Shown: positions 9,031 to 18,744 of the stretch, piece by piece
Layout: each line of letters starts with the position of its first letter
How positions within the stretch are numbered: position 1 is the stretch's first letter
DNA from: Mesorhizobium sp.
GTDB lineage: Bacteria; Pseudomonadota; Alphaproteobacteria; Rhizobiales; Rhizobiaceae
Direction: 5' to 3'
NCBI GenBank assembly: GCA_004020365.1
Contig: SAQR01000011.1
Coordinates: forward strand, 63,944-127,943
DNA: 64,000 nt
Notes under the pieces: generated by a model
What the model was told of the DNA's origin: nothing
What the model saw: only the letters and a program-made list of their open reading frames with translations
Databases searched by the model: none
Position numbers and translations under genes: made by a program

Positions 9031-9828
9031 TCAGGCCTTCGGGATCGGCATTTCCTTGAGGGTCGAAGAATCGGCGGGTGCGTCGCTGCCGAACCACTTC
9101 TTGTGGATCGCGGCCAGCGTGCCGTCCTTCTTCATCGCGGTCAGCGCGTCGTTCAGCTTGCCGAGCAGCGGGTGGTCCTTGGCCATCATCAGGCCGTACT
9201 GCTCGCCGGTCTTGATACGCTCTTTTACGGCGAGGTCCTTCATCCGGGTGAAGGAGTATTCCAGGCCCGGAATGTCGCTGACCGCAGCGTCGACGCGACC
9301 GGCGCTGAGGTCGAGCAGCAGGTTCTGCTGCGTGTCGTAACCCTTCACCTCGCTGAACCCGCCGGCCTCCTGGTGCTGCTTGGTCCAGGCTTCGCCGGTC
9401 GAGCCGGACAGCACGCCGATGATCTTGCCCTTGAGATCGGCCTCTGACTTGATCGGGCTGTCGGCCTTGGCGGCGATGCCCATGTCGGAATCATAGTAGG
9501 GCTGCGTGAACGACTGCGACTTCAAGCGCTCAGGCGTGATCGTGATCGACGAGATGGCGACATCGATGCGCTTCGACGTGGTGGCGGCGAACAGCGCCTG
9601 AAATCCGAGGTCGGCGATTTCCGTGGTCATGCCGATACGCTTGGCCGCCTCGTTGACGATGTCGACTTCAAAACCTTCGAAGGTGCCGCTTTCGTTCTTG
9701 TATTCGAAGGGCGGATTGGTCGGATAGGCGCCGACATTCAGCACGTCCGCGGCATAGGCGGTGGCTGGGCCGGCAGCGATGCCGATGGCGGCAGCGAGAA
9801 GAAGCAGATTACGGCGAGTGAAGCTCAT
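9031..9828 (-). CDS. Amino acid ABC transporter, periplasmic substrate-binding protein
   Basis: A 265-residue SBP family 3 protein that would bind a polar amino acid in the periplasm. The N-terminus MSFTRRNLLLLAAAIGIAAG carries twin arginines before a hydrophobic stretch, so Tat export is possible, with cleavage near AYA. The mature part has YPTNPPFEYKNESGTFEGFE, the family start motif, then DVAISSITITPER. The C-terminus has KDHPLLGKLNDALTAMKKDG. Start chosen at 9828 because of the GAGGGAACGA ribosome site; the longer frame has none. It is followed by a hairpin and the permease gene. Confidence 0.9.
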   Translation of the reverse strand: MSFTRRNLLLLAAAIGIAAGPATAYAADVLNVGAYPTNPPFEYKNESGTFEGFEVDIVNEAAKRIGMTTEIADLGFQALFAATTSKRIDVAISSITITPERLKSQSFTQPYYDSDMGIAAKADSPIKSEADLKGKIIGVLSGSTGEAWTKQHQEAGGFSEVKGYDTQQNLLLDLSAGRVDAAVSDIPGLEYSFTRMKDLAVKERIKTGEQYGLMMAKDHPLLGKLNDALTAMKKDGTLAAIHKKWFGSDAPADSSTLKEMPIPKA

Positions 9829-9926
9829 TTCGTTCCCTCTGGTTCGGCCACTCCCAGTGGCGCTTTTCACATCCGCCCCTTTCAGCGCCGTAGTTCCGGA
9901 CACTGCAGGCGAGGCGGCGCCTGAAG

Positions 9927-11066
9927 TCAGGACGCGCGGCGTTGCCGCGAGCCGATCAACTGTTGCAGACGCTCCAGCAATGCATCGATCGCGTCGTCCG
10001 TGGTAACCATGCCGGGTGACAGCCTGAGCGTCGCGCCGCGCGCATCGCAGTAAAGTCGCTCACTGCGCAGCGTCGATACTGTCTTCACCGGATCGACGCC
10101 TTGCGGCAAGGCCAGCATGACGCTGCCGCCGCGCTCGTCTGGATCGAGCGGCGAGCGGACGGCCCAGCCATTGTCCAGCGCGCAGCCTATGATGCGCTCG
10201 GTCATGCCGGCGTTCTGTGCGCGGATAGCGTCGACGCCTGTCTCTGCCACCCATTCAAGGCCGGGCAGCGATGCGACGCTGGCCAGGATGGCCGGCGTGC
10301 CATGGTCGAAACGCCGGGCATCGTCCGCGTATGTGAAGCTGTCGAGATTCCACGAAAATGGGTTCGGCTGGCTGAACCAGCCGCGAAGTTCCGGCCGGCA
10401 TGTTGCCAACAGATCGGGCGCCACCTGCAGAATGCCGGCCCCCGAAGTGCCACACAGCCATTTCAGCGAGGTCGAGACGACGAAATCGACCGGCGTCTTC
10501 GCAATCGAGAAGGGCGTCACGCCGACGCCTTGCGTGATGTCGACGCCGACGATGCTGCCCATCTCCCGGCCGTGCGCGGCGAGCCGCGCCAAGTCGCAGC
10601 GATGCGAGGCCGTCGAGGTGACGAAGGTCAGCAAGGCCAGGCCGACATCGTCCTGCCAGCGGGCGATGAAATCCTCGTCGCGCACCCAGCTCTCGCCGGG
10701 CCGCAGCGGCACTGTGTCGAGCACGAAGTCGAAGCGGTCGGCCAGACCGGCGAGCAGGAAGTGCAGGCTCGGAAAACAATCGGCCGCAACCAGCAGGCGC
10801 TTTCCCGCCAGGCGCTCGGACGGCAAAGCGCCGATCAGGCTGTAGAGCGCTGACGTGACGTTCTCGGCGGTGGTCAGCGTACCTTGTGGAGCATCGATCA
10901 GCACGCCCCAGGCATCGATGAAGCGCTGCCGCGCGGCCAGGGCCGCCGGCCACTGGCCGTCATCCTCCGCCGACCAGGTTTCGGAGAATTCCGCCAAGGC
11001 AGCAGCCATGCGCTCCGCCTTGCCGGGAAACGTGCCGATCGAATGGTAGAGAAAATAGCCAGACAC
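9927..11066 (-). CDS. Class-V aminotransferase-fold PLP enzyme, kynureninase-like
   Basis: About 379 residues of a fold-type I PLP enzyme in the class V aminotransferase/kynureninase group. With the preferred GTG start at 11066 (ribosome site GGGAG), Asp176 in VGVDITQGVG contacts the PLP ring and Lys202 in STSLKWLCGTSGAG forms the Schiff base. The C-terminal small domain ends LRLSPGMVTTDDAIDALL. Candidate activities are beta-elimination or hydrolytic cleavage of an amino acid side chain, or transamination. Sequence alone does not separate true kynureninase from other members. It heads the group with a binding protein, a permease and a second PLP enzyme. Alternative starts are 11087 and 11114. 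Confidence 0.75.
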   Translation of the reverse strand: MSGYFLYHSIGTFPGKAERMAAALAEFSETWSAEDDGQWPAALAARQRFIDAWGVLIDAPQGTLTTAENVTSALYSLIGALPSERLAGKRLLVAADCFPSLHFLLAGLADRFDFVLDTVPLRPGESWVRDEDFIARWQDDVGLALLTFVTSTASHRCDLARLAAHGREMGSIVGVDITQGVGVTPFSIAKTPVDFVVSTSLKWLCGTSGAGILQVAPDLLATCRPELRGWFSQPNPFSWNLDSFTYADDARRFDHGTPAILASVASLPGLEWVAETGVDAIRAQNAGMTERIIGCALDNGWAVRSPLDPDERGGSVMLALPQGVDPVKTVSTLRSERLYCDARGATLRLSPGMVTTDDAIDALLERLQQLIGSRQRRAS

Positions 11067-11223
11067 GACGCTTGCTCCCGTAATCATGTGATCACAAAAG
11101 ACCGATAGAACCAAGCTGTCTGAGTGGCACCCTGGGGCAAATCGCTCTCAGCCTTTGCAGTTCTGGCGTTTGTGCTGCCTCTTCCGCGAAGAACTGAGAA
11201 GAGCGCCAGCGTTGCGGTCTTCC

Positions 11224-11368
11224 CTTCTCCCCCTGTGGGAGAAGGTGGCCTCGCGAAGCGAGGTCGGATGAGGGGTGTTCCAGCTTGGCATCGCCGCGTT
11301 CCGTCCAACACCCCTCAACCGTCTCGGCGCTAACGCGCCGATCCACCTTCTCCCACAAGGGGAGAAGG
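11224..11368. repeat. Paired inverted intergenic repeat
   Basis: The left arm (11224-11280) reads CTTCTCCCCCTGTGGGAGAA, then GGTGGC, and ends GATGAGGGGTGTT. The right arm (11306-11368) begins AACACCCCTCAACC and ends GATCCACCTTCTCCCACAAG with GGGAGAAGG. The two arms are imperfect reverse complements about 25 bases apart and would form a long hairpin. Each arm also contains a small CTCCCC/GGGGAG stem. The element fills most of the 316-base gap between the PLP gene and the RidA gene. Confidence 0.75.
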
Positions 11369-11382
11369 CAAGCACGGCAGCC

Positions 11383-11778
11383 TCACTCCGGGATCACCGC
11401 GATCGCCTGTATTTCCACCTTGGCGCGATCCTCGACCAGCGCCACTACCTGCATGGCGGCCATGGCCGGAAAATGCCGCCCGATGACCCCGCGATAGGCC
11501 TCGCCGATCCCCTTGAGGTTGGCTAGATACTCGGCCTTGTCGGTAAAATACCAGGTCATCGAGGTGATATGCTCAGGTTTGGCGCCGGCCTCGGCGAGCA
11601 CGGCGACGATATTGGCAAGCGTCTGCCGCACCTGGCCGACAAGATCATCGGTTTCGAATTGGCCTTGCCCGGTCCAGCCGACCTGGCCGCCGATGAAGAT
11701 CAGCTGGCCGCGCGCGGCGACGCCATTGGCGTAGCCGATTGGTTTCGCCCAGCCTTCCGGCTGCAGGATCGTATGCAT
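11383..11778 (-). CDS. RidA/YjgF/L-PSP family protein
   Basis: A 131-residue RidA-family protein, normally a homotrimer that hydrolyses reactive enamine/imine intermediates to ketones and ammonia. Family features seen are IGYANGVAARGQLIFIGGQVGW, the TDDLVGQVRQTLANIVAVLAEAG helix and the C-terminal VALVEDRAKVEIQAIAVIPE strand pair. The start has a clear GGGAGG ribosome site. It is the last gene of the dearomatising operon. There it could release ammonia from an amino-substituted ring product, favouring a 2-aminobenzoyl-CoA rather than a salicylyl-CoA substrate for the operon. Confidence 0.88.
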   Translation of the reverse strand: MHTILQPEGWAKPIGYANGVAARGQLIFIGGQVGWTGQGQFETDDLVGQVRQTLANIVAVLAEAGAKPEHITSMTWYFTDKAEYLANLKGIGEAYRGVIGRHFPAMAAMQVVALVEDRAKVEIQAIAVIPE

Positions 11779-11854
11779 ATATCAAGCCTCCCGACACGGT
11801 CGCAATGTTCAAGATCGAAACCGGTTCACCAAATTTTTCCGTCCCAGCTCGGCC

Positions 11855-13003
11855 TCAGGCCGCTCCCATCACTTGCCTGGCGATGACCACCTTCTGCACG
11901 TCGGACGCGCCCTCGTAGATGCGCAGCGCGCGGATCTCGCGATACAGGCTTTCAATGATGTGGCCCTTGCGGACGCCATCGCCGCCATGCAGTTGCACGG
12001 CCTTGTCGATCACCTCTTGCGCCTTGTCGGTGGCGAACAGCTTGGCCATCGCTGCTTCGCGGGTGACACGGGCGGCGCCCATGTCCTTGGTCCAGGCGGC
12101 GCGGTAAACCAGCAGGGCGGCGGCATCGACATCCAGCGCCATGTCGGCGATGTGGCCCTGAACCATCTGCAGCTCGGCCATCGCAGCACCGAACAGTTTG
12201 CGTTCGGCCACTCTCTTGATGCTTTCGTCCAGCGCCCGCCGGGCAAAGCCGAGTGCTGCTGCGCCGACCGTCGAGCGGAACACGTCGAGCACTGACATGG
12301 CGATGCGGAAACCTTCGCCTGGCTTGCCTACCAATGCCGACGCCGGAACCCGGACATTGTCGAAGGACAGGCGGGCCAGCGGATGCGGCGCGATCACCTC
12401 GAGCCGCTCGGCGATTGTCAGGCCGCTGGTGTCTGCAGGCACGATGAAGGCGGAAAGCCCTTTGGCGCCGGGCGCCTCGCCGGTGCGGGCGAACACGATG
12501 TAGAGATCGGCGATGCCGCCATTGGAGATCCAGGTCTTTTCGCCTGACAGGACATAGTCGTCGCCGTCACGGGTCGCCGTCATCTCCATATTGGCGACAT
12601 CCGATCCGGAGCGCGGCTCCGACAGCGCGAAGGCGGAAATCGCCTTGCCGGCGCGGGTCTTCGCCAGCCAGCGCTGCTGCTCGGGCGTTCCGAACAGGCT
12701 GAGCGCGCCGGTGCCGAGCCCTTGCATGGCGAAGGCGAAGTCGGCCAGTCCGTCATGCCGGGCCAGCGTCTCGCGCGAGATGCACAGCGTGCGCACGTCG
12801 AGCGGCCCGGGGTTGTCGGTGTCGAGCGCCGTCGGCTTCAGCCAGCCATCCTGGCCAAGCCTCGCCACCAACGCGCGGCAGGCGGCATCGACATCGTCAT
12901 GCGCGACCGGCAGGTTTTTTCCGCACCACGCGTCCAGCCGTTCGGCCAGCTCACGATGGCGGTCCTCGAAGAATGGCCAGGTCAGGAAAGAGCGGTCAGG
13001 CAT
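11855..13003 (-). CDS. Acyl-CoA dehydrogenase family protein
   Basis: A 382-residue FAD enzyme of the acyl-CoA dehydrogenase superfamily, oxidising an acyl-CoA at C2-C3 and passing electrons to ETF. Signature stretches are [40 protein letters not shown] and the C-terminal [20 protein letters not shown] with [12 protein letters not shown]. The start at 13003 has a GGAGG ribosome site. The longer frame upstream translates the palindromic repeat and is rejected. It sits with an enoyl-CoA hydratase and an SDR, so it probably acts on the alicyclic CoA thioester made by the operon's fused monooxygenase. Confidence 0.9.
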   Translation of the reverse strand: MPDRSFLTWPFFEDRHRELAERLDAWCGKNLPVAHDDVDAACRALVARLGQDGWLKPTALDTDNPGPLDVRTLCISRETLARHDGLADFAFAMQGLGTGALSLFGTPEQQRWLAKTRAGKAISAFALSEPRSGSDVANMEMTATRDGDDYVLSGEKTWISNGGIADLYIVFARTGEAPGAKGLSAFIVPADTSGLTIAERLEVIAPHPLARLSFDNVRVPASALVGKPGEGFRIAMSVLDVFRSTVGAAALGFARRALDESIKRVAERKLFGAAMAELQMVQGHIADMALDVDAAALLVYRAAWTKDMGAARVTREAAMAKLFATDKAQEVIDKAVQLHGGDGVRKGHIIESLYREIRALRIYEGASDVQKVVIARQVMGAA

Positions 13004-13027
13004 TGCTGCCTCCGCCGTGTTTAAGGC

Positions 13028-13236
13028 GTTGCGCTCTACGGCGCCCCCCTCTGTCCTGCCCTCTTTGCCAAAACTTGGCATCTCCCCCACTTGGGGGGAG
13101 ATTGGCAGTTCCATTGCCTCGCCTCTTTTTGCAACACTGGAAATTGGCGAAAGCGCTCGCGACAGCCAATCTCCCCCCTCCTCGTGGGGGAGATGCCAAG
13201 TTTTGGCAAAGAGGGCAGGCCAGAGGGGGGCGCTGT
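13028..13236. repeat. Long palindromic intergenic element, copy A
   Basis: About 210 bases. The left arm starts GCGCTCTACGGCGCCCCCC and runs through TTGCCAAAACTTGGCATCTC to ACTTGGGGGGAGATTGGCAG. The right arm is its approximate reverse complement and ends CCAGAGGGGGGCGC. Between the arms lies a unique core containing AAATTGGCGAAAGCGCTCGC. Related copies lie at about 26630-26798 and 51053-51262. It occupies nearly all of the gap between the acyl-CoA dehydrogenase and enoyl-CoA hydratase genes of one operon. No transposase is encoded. Confidence 0.85.
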
Positions 13237-13270
13237 CCCGCCAATGTGTCCATTTTGATTGAAGAAAACA

Positions 13271-14083
13271 TCAATCCCCCTCGAACACCGGCTTCTGCTT
13301 TTCGACGAAAGCCTCGAACGCCCGCTTGAAATCGCCGGTCTGCATGCAGATCGCCTGCGCCTGCGCTTCCGCCTCGATCGCCTGGTCGAGGCCCATCGAC
13401 CACTCCTGGTTCAACTGCGTCTTGGTCATGCCGTGGGCGAAGGTCGGGCCGGAAACGATGCGCGCGGCCAACTCGAGCGCGTCAGCTTCAAGGGCTGCGG
13501 TATCGACCAGTCGGTTGTAGAAACCCCAGCGCTCGCCTTCCGCAGCGCTCATCGTCCGGCCGGTGTAGAGCAGCTCGGCGGCGCGTCCTTGCCCGATGAT
13601 GCGCGGCAGGATCGCGCAAGCGCCCATATCGCAGCCGGCGAGGCCGACGCGGGTGAACAGGAATGCCGTCCTGGCTTCAGGCGTGGCGATGCGGATATCG
13701 GCGGCCATGGCGATGATAGCGCCGGCGCCCACCGCCACGCCGTCGACCGCCGCAATGATCGGCTTGCCGCAATTCAGCATCGCCTTGACGAAATCGCCGG
13801 TCATCCGGGTGAAGGCGAGCAACGCCTTCATGTCCATCTTCACCAGCGGGCCGATGATGTCGTGAACATCGCCGCCGGAGCAGAAATTGCCGCCATTGGG
13901 CAGGAACACCACCGCATCGACGTCGTCGGCATAGACGAGGTCGCGAAAGATATCGCGCAACTCGGCATAGCTTTCGAAGGTCAGCGGGTTCTTGCGCTCC
14001 GGGCGGTCGAGCCGGATTATTGCGATCTTGCCTTCGACCTGCCAGAGCAAATGCTTCGGCTTGCGGCCAGCCATCCTTGTCAT
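13271..14083 (-). CDS. Enoyl-CoA hydratase/isomerase family protein
   Basis: A 270-residue crotonase-fold enzyme that would hydrate, or hydrolyse, a CoA thioester. The oxyanion-hole segments are [16 protein letters not shown] and [20 protein letters not shown], followed by [20 protein letters not shown] where the catalytic acid region lies. The start chosen (14083) overlaps the stop of the MarR gene as ATGA and has a GGGAGG ribosome site. It is longer and more divergent than the standard fatty-acid hydratase, consistent with an aromatic-catabolism paralog. Confidence 0.88.
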   Translation of the reverse strand: MTRMAGRKPKHLLWQVEGKIAIIRLDRPERKNPLTFESYAELRDIFRDLVYADDVDAVVFLPNGGNFCSGGDVHDIIGPLVKMDMKALLAFTRMTGDFVKAMLNCGKPIIAAVDGVAVGAGAIIAMAADIRIATPEARTAFLFTRVGLAGCDMGACAILPRIIGQGRAAELLYTGRTMSAAEGERWGFYNRLVDTAALEADALELAARIVSGPTFAHGMTKTQLNQEWSMGLDQAIEAEAQAQAICMQTGDFKRAFEAFVEKQKPVFEGD

Positions 14084-14550
14084 TCCCGTCCCTCCCAATT
14101 GCTGCGGAAGGAGTCCAGCATGCCGGTCAGCCGGCGCGCCTCGTCCTCGCTCACATTGCCCAGCAGCTCGCCGATCCAGCGCTCATGCGCAGCGGCGATC
14201 ATGGCGAAGGTCTTCGACCCTTCCTCGGTCAACCGCACCATCGAGGTGCGGCGGTCGCCATTGCGTCGAGCACGGGCAACCAGCCCTTCCGAAACCAGCC
14301 GGTCGACGATCCCTGTAACATTGCCGTTGGACACCAGCAGGAACCGCGACAGGTCGCTCATCAGCATGCCTTCCGGCGCGCGGTAGAGCGCGGCCATCAC
14401 GTCGAAGCGCGGCAGCGTCGTGTTGAATTCCTGCCGCAGGCGCTCACGCAGCTCGGCCTCGATGCTGCGCGAGGCGCGCAACAAGCGAACCCACAGCCGC
14501 AGGCGATCTTTGCCGGGTCCGGTCGGTGCGGGCAGGGGACCGGCTACCAT
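14080..14550 (-). CDS. MarR family transcriptional regulator
   Basis: A 156-residue winged-helix regulator. The helix-turn-helix core reads [20 protein letters not shown] then [20 protein letters not shown], and the wing is [20 protein letters not shown]. MarR proteins in aromatic catabolism often sense the aromatic CoA thioester and repress the operon they lie in. Here the gene sits inside the operon, overlapping the SDR gene by 7 bases and the hydratase gene by 4. The ligand is not deducible from sequence. Confidence 0.9.
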   Translation of the reverse strand: MVAGPLPAPTGPGKDRLRLWVRLLRASRSIEAELRERLRQEFNTTLPRFDVMAALYRAPEGMLMSDLSRFLLVSNGNVTGIVDRLVSEGLVARARRNGDRRTSMVRLTEEGSKTFAMIAAAHERWIGELLGNVSEDEARRLTGMLDSFRSNWEGRE

Positions 14551-15317
14551 GTCTCGCCTCCCGAGATCGAGATCGTCTGCCCGGTAATCGATAGCGCCGC
14601 GTCACCGCACAGCCACAGCACGGTGGCCGCAATCTCTTCGGGCTGGATGAAGCGGCCTTGCGGGTTGGTCGAGGCAAGGCTAGTCCTCGCGTCTTCAACG
14701 GTGCGGCCGGTCTTTTCGATGATGCGCTGGATGGAGCTTTCCAGCATCTCGGTTTCGACGAAGCCTGGACATACAGCATTGACCGTGACCCCGGATTTGG
14801 CGGTCTCGACCGCCAGCGCCCGCATCAGGCCGACGACGCCATGCTTGGCGGCCACATAGGCCGCGACATAAGGATAGCCCTTCAGGCCGGCCGTCGAAGC
14901 AACGAAGACGATCCTGCCTGCCTTGCGCGCCGCCATCGCGGCCAGCGCCGGCTTCACCGTCAGGAACGCCCCCGTCAAATTGACGTCGAGCGTGCGCTGC
15001 CAGTCGCTGAGCGAAGTTTTTTGCGCCGGGGCGCTGCCGGACATGCCGGCATTGGCGACGACGATATCGATCGGTCCGCGCGCCGCCTCGGCTTGGCTGT
15101 ACAGCGACACCATTGCCGCCTCGTCGGTGACGTCGGCGGCGATGCCGAAGATGTGGTCGCTTTCTTTGGCGGCCTCGGCAAGTGCAGCCTCGCGGCGGCC
15201 GCAGATGGTCACGTTAATCCCGGCGCCGGCGAGTGCCAGCGCGATTGCGCGACCGACGCCGGAGCCGCCGCCTGTGACCAGCGCGTGCCGACCCGCTATC
15301 TTCGCGGCCGCGCTCAT
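14544..15317 (-). CDS. SDR family NAD(P)-dependent oxidoreductase
   Basis: A 257-residue classical short-chain dehydrogenase. The cofactor motif is TGGGSGVG near residue 15, the NAG motif is VANAGMSG, and the catalytic Ser-Tyr-Lys set appears as VASTAG and [11 protein letters not shown]. It probably acts as the 3-hydroxyacyl-CoA dehydrogenase or ring-ketone reductase step. The start overlaps the stop of the upstream fused flavoprotein gene by 4 bases, so the two are translationally coupled; the longer frame upstream lies inside that gene. Confidence 0.88.
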   Translation of the reverse strand: MSAAAKIAGRHALVTGGGSGVGRAIALALAGAGINVTICGRREAALAEAAKESDHIFGIAADVTDEAAMVSLYSQAEAARGPIDIVVANAGMSGSAPAQKTSLSDWQRTLDVNLTGAFLTVKPALAAMAARKAGRIVFVASTAGLKGYPYVAAYVAAKHGVVGLMRALAVETAKSGVTVNAVCPGFVETEMLESSIQRIIEKTGRTVEDARTSLASTNPQGRFIQPEEIAATVLWLCGDAALSITGQTISISGGETW

Positions 15318-17608
15318 ACCTTCAACCCCGCTGCTGCGTCGCGCTCCGCCAGCCGGTAGATCTGGTCGCGGCCAGGCAGATAGGGATCGGGCCATTTGAC
15401 GCCGCGGTCGCCGAGCCTGACCGCGGCATGCAGCGTCCAGTAGGGATCGGCGAGATGCGGCCTTGCCATCGCGACAAGATCGGCGCGGCCGGCCATCAGG
15501 ATTGAATTGACGTGGTCCGGTTCGTAGATGTTGCCGACCGCCATGGTCGCCATGCCGACCTCGTTGCGAATGCGGTCGGAAAACGGCGTCTGGAACATGC
15601 GGCCATATACCGGCCTTGCCTCGGCCGAAGTCTGGCCGGCCGACACGTCGCAGATGTCGACGCCGGCTCCATGCAGCAGCCGCGCGATCTCCACCGCATC
15701 GGCCGGCGTCACGCCTTCGATGCCGACCCAGTCATTGGCCGAGATGCGGATCGAGATCGGCTTCTCGGCCGGCCAGGCGGCGCGCACCGCATGGAAGATT
15801 TCCAAGGGATAACGCATGCGGTTTTCGAGCGAGCCGCCATAGACGTCCGTGCGCCGGTTGGTCAGTGGCGTGATGAAGGAGGACAGGAGGTAGCCGTGCG
15901 CGGCGTGGATCTCCAGCATGTCGAAGCCGCAGCGTGCCGCCATCTCGGCCGAGGCGACGAACTGGTCGCGCACCAGATCCATGTCAGCGCGGTCCATCGC
16001 CTTCGGCACCTGATTCTCGGGCGACCATGCCACCGCCGACGCCGCCATGACAGGCCAGTTGCCTGACGTCAGCGGCACGTCGGTTCCTTGCCAGCCGAGC
16101 CGGGTCGAGCCCTTGGCGCCGGAATGGCCGATCTGCGCGCAGATCTTCGCCTCGGTCTCGATATGGACAAAATCGACCAGCCGCTTCCAAGCTCCCTCGT
16201 GTTCGGGCGCATAGAACCCGGTGCAGCCCGGCGTGATGCGACCTTCCGGGCTGACGCAAGTCATCTCGATATAGATGAGCCCGGCGCCACCCTTGGCCCG
16301 TTCGGCATAGTGGGCGAAATGCCAGTCGGTCGGGCAGCCGTCGACGGCCTTGTACTGAGCCATCGGCGAGACGACGATGCGGTTCTGCAGCGCCATGTCG
16401 CGCAGCCGGAACGGCGCGAACATCGGCGCCCGTCGCAGGCTGTTGCCGCCGGCGCCGGCCTGGCGCTGGAACCACTCTTCGGCTCCGGCCAGCCACTCGG
16501 CGTCGCGCAGCCGCAAATTCTCGTGGCTGATGCGCTGCGAGCGCGTCAAAAGCGAATAATTGAACTGCACCGGATCGAGGCCGAGATAGCGCTCGACCTC
16601 CTCGAACCATTCGAGCGAATTGCGCGCTGCCGACTGCAGCTTCAGCACTTCGGTGCGGCGGGCGTCTTCATACTTGCGAAACGCCGCTTCGAGATCGGGC
16701 TCGGACTCGACATAGTCGGCCAGCGCCACCGCACTTTCCAGCGCCAGCTTGGTGCCGGAGCCGATCGAGAAATGCGCGCTTGCCGCGGCGTCGCCCATCA
16801 GCGCCAGATTCCTGTAGGACCAGCGCTCGCACAGCACCCGCGGAAAATTGATCCAGGCCGAACCTCTGATATGGTTGGCGTTGGTCATCAGCGCGTGGCC
16901 GCCAAGATGCCTGGCGAAGATCCGTTCGCAGACGGCGATCGATTCCCGCTGCGACATCGCGCCGAAGCCGAAGCGCCCCCAGGTCTGCTCGCTGCATTCG
17001 ACGATGAAGGTCGCGGTGTCTTTGTCGAACTGGTAGGCATGCGCCCACACCCAGCCATGCTCCGTCTTCTCGAAGATGAAGGTGAAGGCGTCGTCGAACT
17101 TCTGCTGGGTGCCGAGCCAGACGAACTTGCATTTGCGGGTGTCGATATCGGGCTTGAACACGTCGACGAATGCGCTCCGTGCCTTCGAATTCAAGCCGTC
17201 GGCGGCAACCACCAGATCGTGCGTCTCCATATAAGGTCTGGGGTCGGCGATATCGGTCTCGAAGACCAGCCTGATGCCAAGCTCGCGGGCCCGCCGCTGC
17301 AAGAGGGTGAGCAGCCGCTTGCGGCCGATGCCGCAGAAGCCGTGGCCGGTCGAAACCGTGCGCACGCCGTCATGCACGACGGCGATGTCGTCCCAATAGG
17401 CGAAATGCTTCCTGATCCAGACGGCGCTGACCGGATCGTTCCTGGTCAGATTGTCGAGCGTTTCGGCCGACAGCACGACGCCCCAGCCGAATGTGTCGTC
17501 GGCGCGGTTGCGCTCGAACACCGTCACCTCGTGCGCGGCGTCCCTGAGCTTCATCGAGATGGCAAAGTAGAGGCCGGCTGGTCCGCCGCCGAGAACCGCA
17601 ACCTTCAT
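15314..17608 (-). CDS. Fused FAD monooxygenase / Old Yellow Enzyme: 2-aminobenzoyl-CoA monooxygenase/reductase or salicylyl-CoA 5-hydroxylase type
   Basis: A 764-residue two-domain flavoprotein. Residues 1-380 are a class A FAD monooxygenase: GGGPAG at 7-12, ADGLNS at 136-141, and [20 protein letters not shown] at 272-291. Residues 396-764 are an FMN-dependent Old Yellow Enzyme domain beginning [20 protein letters not shown], with the H-x-x-H substrate motif in [15 protein letters not shown]. Exactly this fusion is known for 2-aminobenzoyl-CoA monooxygenase/reductase of Azoarcus evansii, which hydroxylates and then reduces the ring without oxygenolytic cleavage. Database names also use bifunctional salicylyl-CoA 5-hydroxylase/oxidoreductase. 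The start (17608) has GAGGAG upstream. It is the first gene of the operon; no aromatic CoA ligase accompanies it. Confidence 0.9.
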   Translation of the reverse strand: MKVAVLGGGPAGLYFAISMKLRDAAHEVTVFERNRADDTFGWGVVLSAETLDNLTRNDPVSAVWIRKHFAYWDDIAVVHDGVRTVSTGHGFCGIGRKRLLTLLQRRARELGIRLVFETDIADPRPYMETHDLVVAADGLNSKARSAFVDVFKPDIDTRKCKFVWLGTQQKFDDAFTFIFEKTEHGWVWAHAYQFDKDTATFIVECSEQTWGRFGFGAMSQRESIAVCERIFARHLGGHALMTNANHIRGSAWINFPRVLCERWSYRNLALMGDAAASAHFSIGSGTKLALESAVALADYVESEPDLEAAFRKYEDARRTEVLKLQSAARNSLEWFEEVERYLGLDPVQFNYSLLTRSQRISHENLRLRDAEWLAGAEEWFQRQAGAGGNSLRRAPMFAPFRLRDMALQNRIVVSPMAQYKAVDGCPTDWHFAHYAERAKGGAGLIYIEMTCVSPEGRITPGCTGFYAPEHEGAWKRLVDFVHIETEAKICAQIGHSGAKGSTRLGWQGTDVPLTSGNWPVMAASAVAWSPENQVPKAMDRADMDLVRDQFVASAEMAARCGFDMLEIHAAHGYLLSSFITPLTNRRTDVYGGSLENRMRYPLEIFHAVRAAWPAEKPISIRISANDWVGIEGVTPADAVEIARLLHGAGVDICDVSAGQTSAEARPVYGRMFQTPFSDRIRNEVGMATMAVGNIYEPDHVNSILMAGRADLVAMARPHLADPYWTLHAAVRLGDRGVKWPDPYLPGRDQIYRLAERDAAAGLKV

Positions 17609-18038
17609 TCGTGCGATCTCCTCTTCGCTCTTATGCATCTAGTTACTCGACACAGTGATCTTGACAGTTGGGAGGCCAATCGGCAGCGACCGTCGCTCAG
17701 TGGCAAATCGCAACCTCTAGGATTGGCCGAGAACATCCCTCCCTTCGTCATCCAAGGGCGGAGCAAGGAGCGAAGCGACGCGGCGCAGACCCTGGGATGA
17801 CGAAGGGAGGGCGGCTCATGGCTAATCGCCAGCGTTGGAGATTGGCAGCTGGAGATCGGTCGGCGGTAACCATCACAGCCTCCTTCGGGGCCAGTAAAGA
17901 ACCAAATCTTCTGCGCAGAGCGACTAGTATCGCGGCTGAGGCAAACTATTTCAAGCTTAAAGTTTCATATCGAAACGATTCACCTGATGTTGATGTGGCG
18001 TGCCTGAGGTCAGACCCGCAGGCACGCGCTTGCCCTGA
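17609..18038. other. Non-coding gap between the dearomatising operon and the VOC gene
   Basis: This 430-base stretch must contain the promoter of the fused flavoprotein operon at its left end. It also holds a palindromic repeat (17737-17811) and otherwise nothing I can assign. Open frames across it are short and have no family features. Confidence 0.5.
17737..17811. repeat. Inverted repeat with perfect 17-base arms
   Basis: Arms CCCTCCCTTCGTCATCC (17737-17753) and GGATGACGAAGGGAGGG (17795-17811) flank a 41-base middle rich in GGAGC/GCGACG. It resembles the short mobile palindromes common in Mesorhizobium spacers (recollection) and could serve as a strong hairpin in transcripts from either side. 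Confidence 0.75.
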
Positions 18039-18650
18039 TCATTTGTCCGGGGTCTTCGGGCTCCACAGCACCGTCTCAGCGTCCTTTTCATAGGCCATGC
18101 CGTTGGGATAGCTGATCGCTTCCAGCTGCAGGCCCCAAGGCGCCTGGAAATAGAGGATGCTCTGCCCAGCCGCCGGTCCTTCGGTAACCGGCAGCGGCCC
18201 CATACGCGTCTTGACGCCCTTTTCATCGAGATAGGCTTTTGCAGCAGCGATATCGTCGACATAGAAGGCGATGTGAAAGCCGCCGATGTCGCTGTTGCGG
18301 GCCTGCAGGTTTCTCTGGTCGGGCGCGGTGTATTTGAACAGCTCGATATTCGACCCGTGGCCGCATCGGACCAGGGTGATCTCCTCAATCACTGCCTTGG
18401 GGTCGACGCCCAGCAGATCCTGCATGAACGTGCCCTTGTCGTCGGCGAACGGACCGAAGGACATCGCCTTCTTGCAGCCGACGATTTCGGTGAAGAAGTC
18501 GACGGCCTGCTTCATGTCGGGCACCGTAACCCCGGTGTGATCGTGCCCGCGCATCCCAGGAATGGAATCGGCTGAGGCTGTGCTGATGGTTCCACCAATG
18601 GTGCCCAGGACGGCGGCCGCAAGCGTTGCAGTCAGGAGTGCATGCTTCAT
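18039..18650 (-). CDS. Exported VOC (glyoxalase/bleomycin-resistance fold) protein
   Basis: A 203-residue vicinal-oxygen-chelate domain behind a signal peptide. Residues 1 to about 27 (MKHALLTATLAAAVLGTIGG, then ending TASA) direct export. The VOC domain starts with HDHTGVTVPDMKQAVDFFTE. The second half has GGFHIAFYVDDIAAAKAYLD, and the end has LYFQAPWGLQLEAISYPNG. Candidate metal ligands are the His near the domain start, Glu in SNIELFKY, His in GGFHIAF and Glu in QLEAISY. An exported VOC protein next to an importer is unusual. Substrate unknown. The start at 18650 has AAGGA ten bases upstream; MTEMKH at 18659 is the alternative. Confidence 0.8.
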   Translation of the reverse strand: MKHALLTATLAAAVLGTIGGTISTASADSIPGMRGHDHTGVTVPDMKQAVDFFTEIVGCKKAMSFGPFADDKGTFMQDLLGVDPKAVIEEITLVRCGHGSNIELFKYTAPDQRNLQARNSDIGGFHIAFYVDDIAAAKAYLDEKGVKTRMGPLPVTEGPAAGQSILYFQAPWGLQLEAISYPNGMAYEKDAETVLWSPKTPDK

Positions 18651-18744
18651 CTCAGTCATCCTTCTCGCGGGACATGGGTGACTTGCCGGGCGCACGTCCG
18701 AGGCCCGCTCTTCGGCGTGCGGATGAGATGTGCTGTGGCCGTGT

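Noticed and set aside
9927-11066. Firm kynureninase (kynU) assignment, which would fit an anthranilate pathway
   Set aside because: Only general class-V PLP motifs are visible; the Lys context differs from the kynureninase pattern I know, so the call stays generic.
11224-11368. CRISPR-like repeat
   Set aside because: There are only two arms in inverted orientation, not a direct-repeat array with spacers.
16088-17800. 570-codon plus-strand frame opposite the fused flavoprotein gene
   Set aside because: Shadow frame; the minus-strand protein has full catalytic motifs. The same applies to 21044-22513, 22630-24138, 26539-28371 and 28526-30415.
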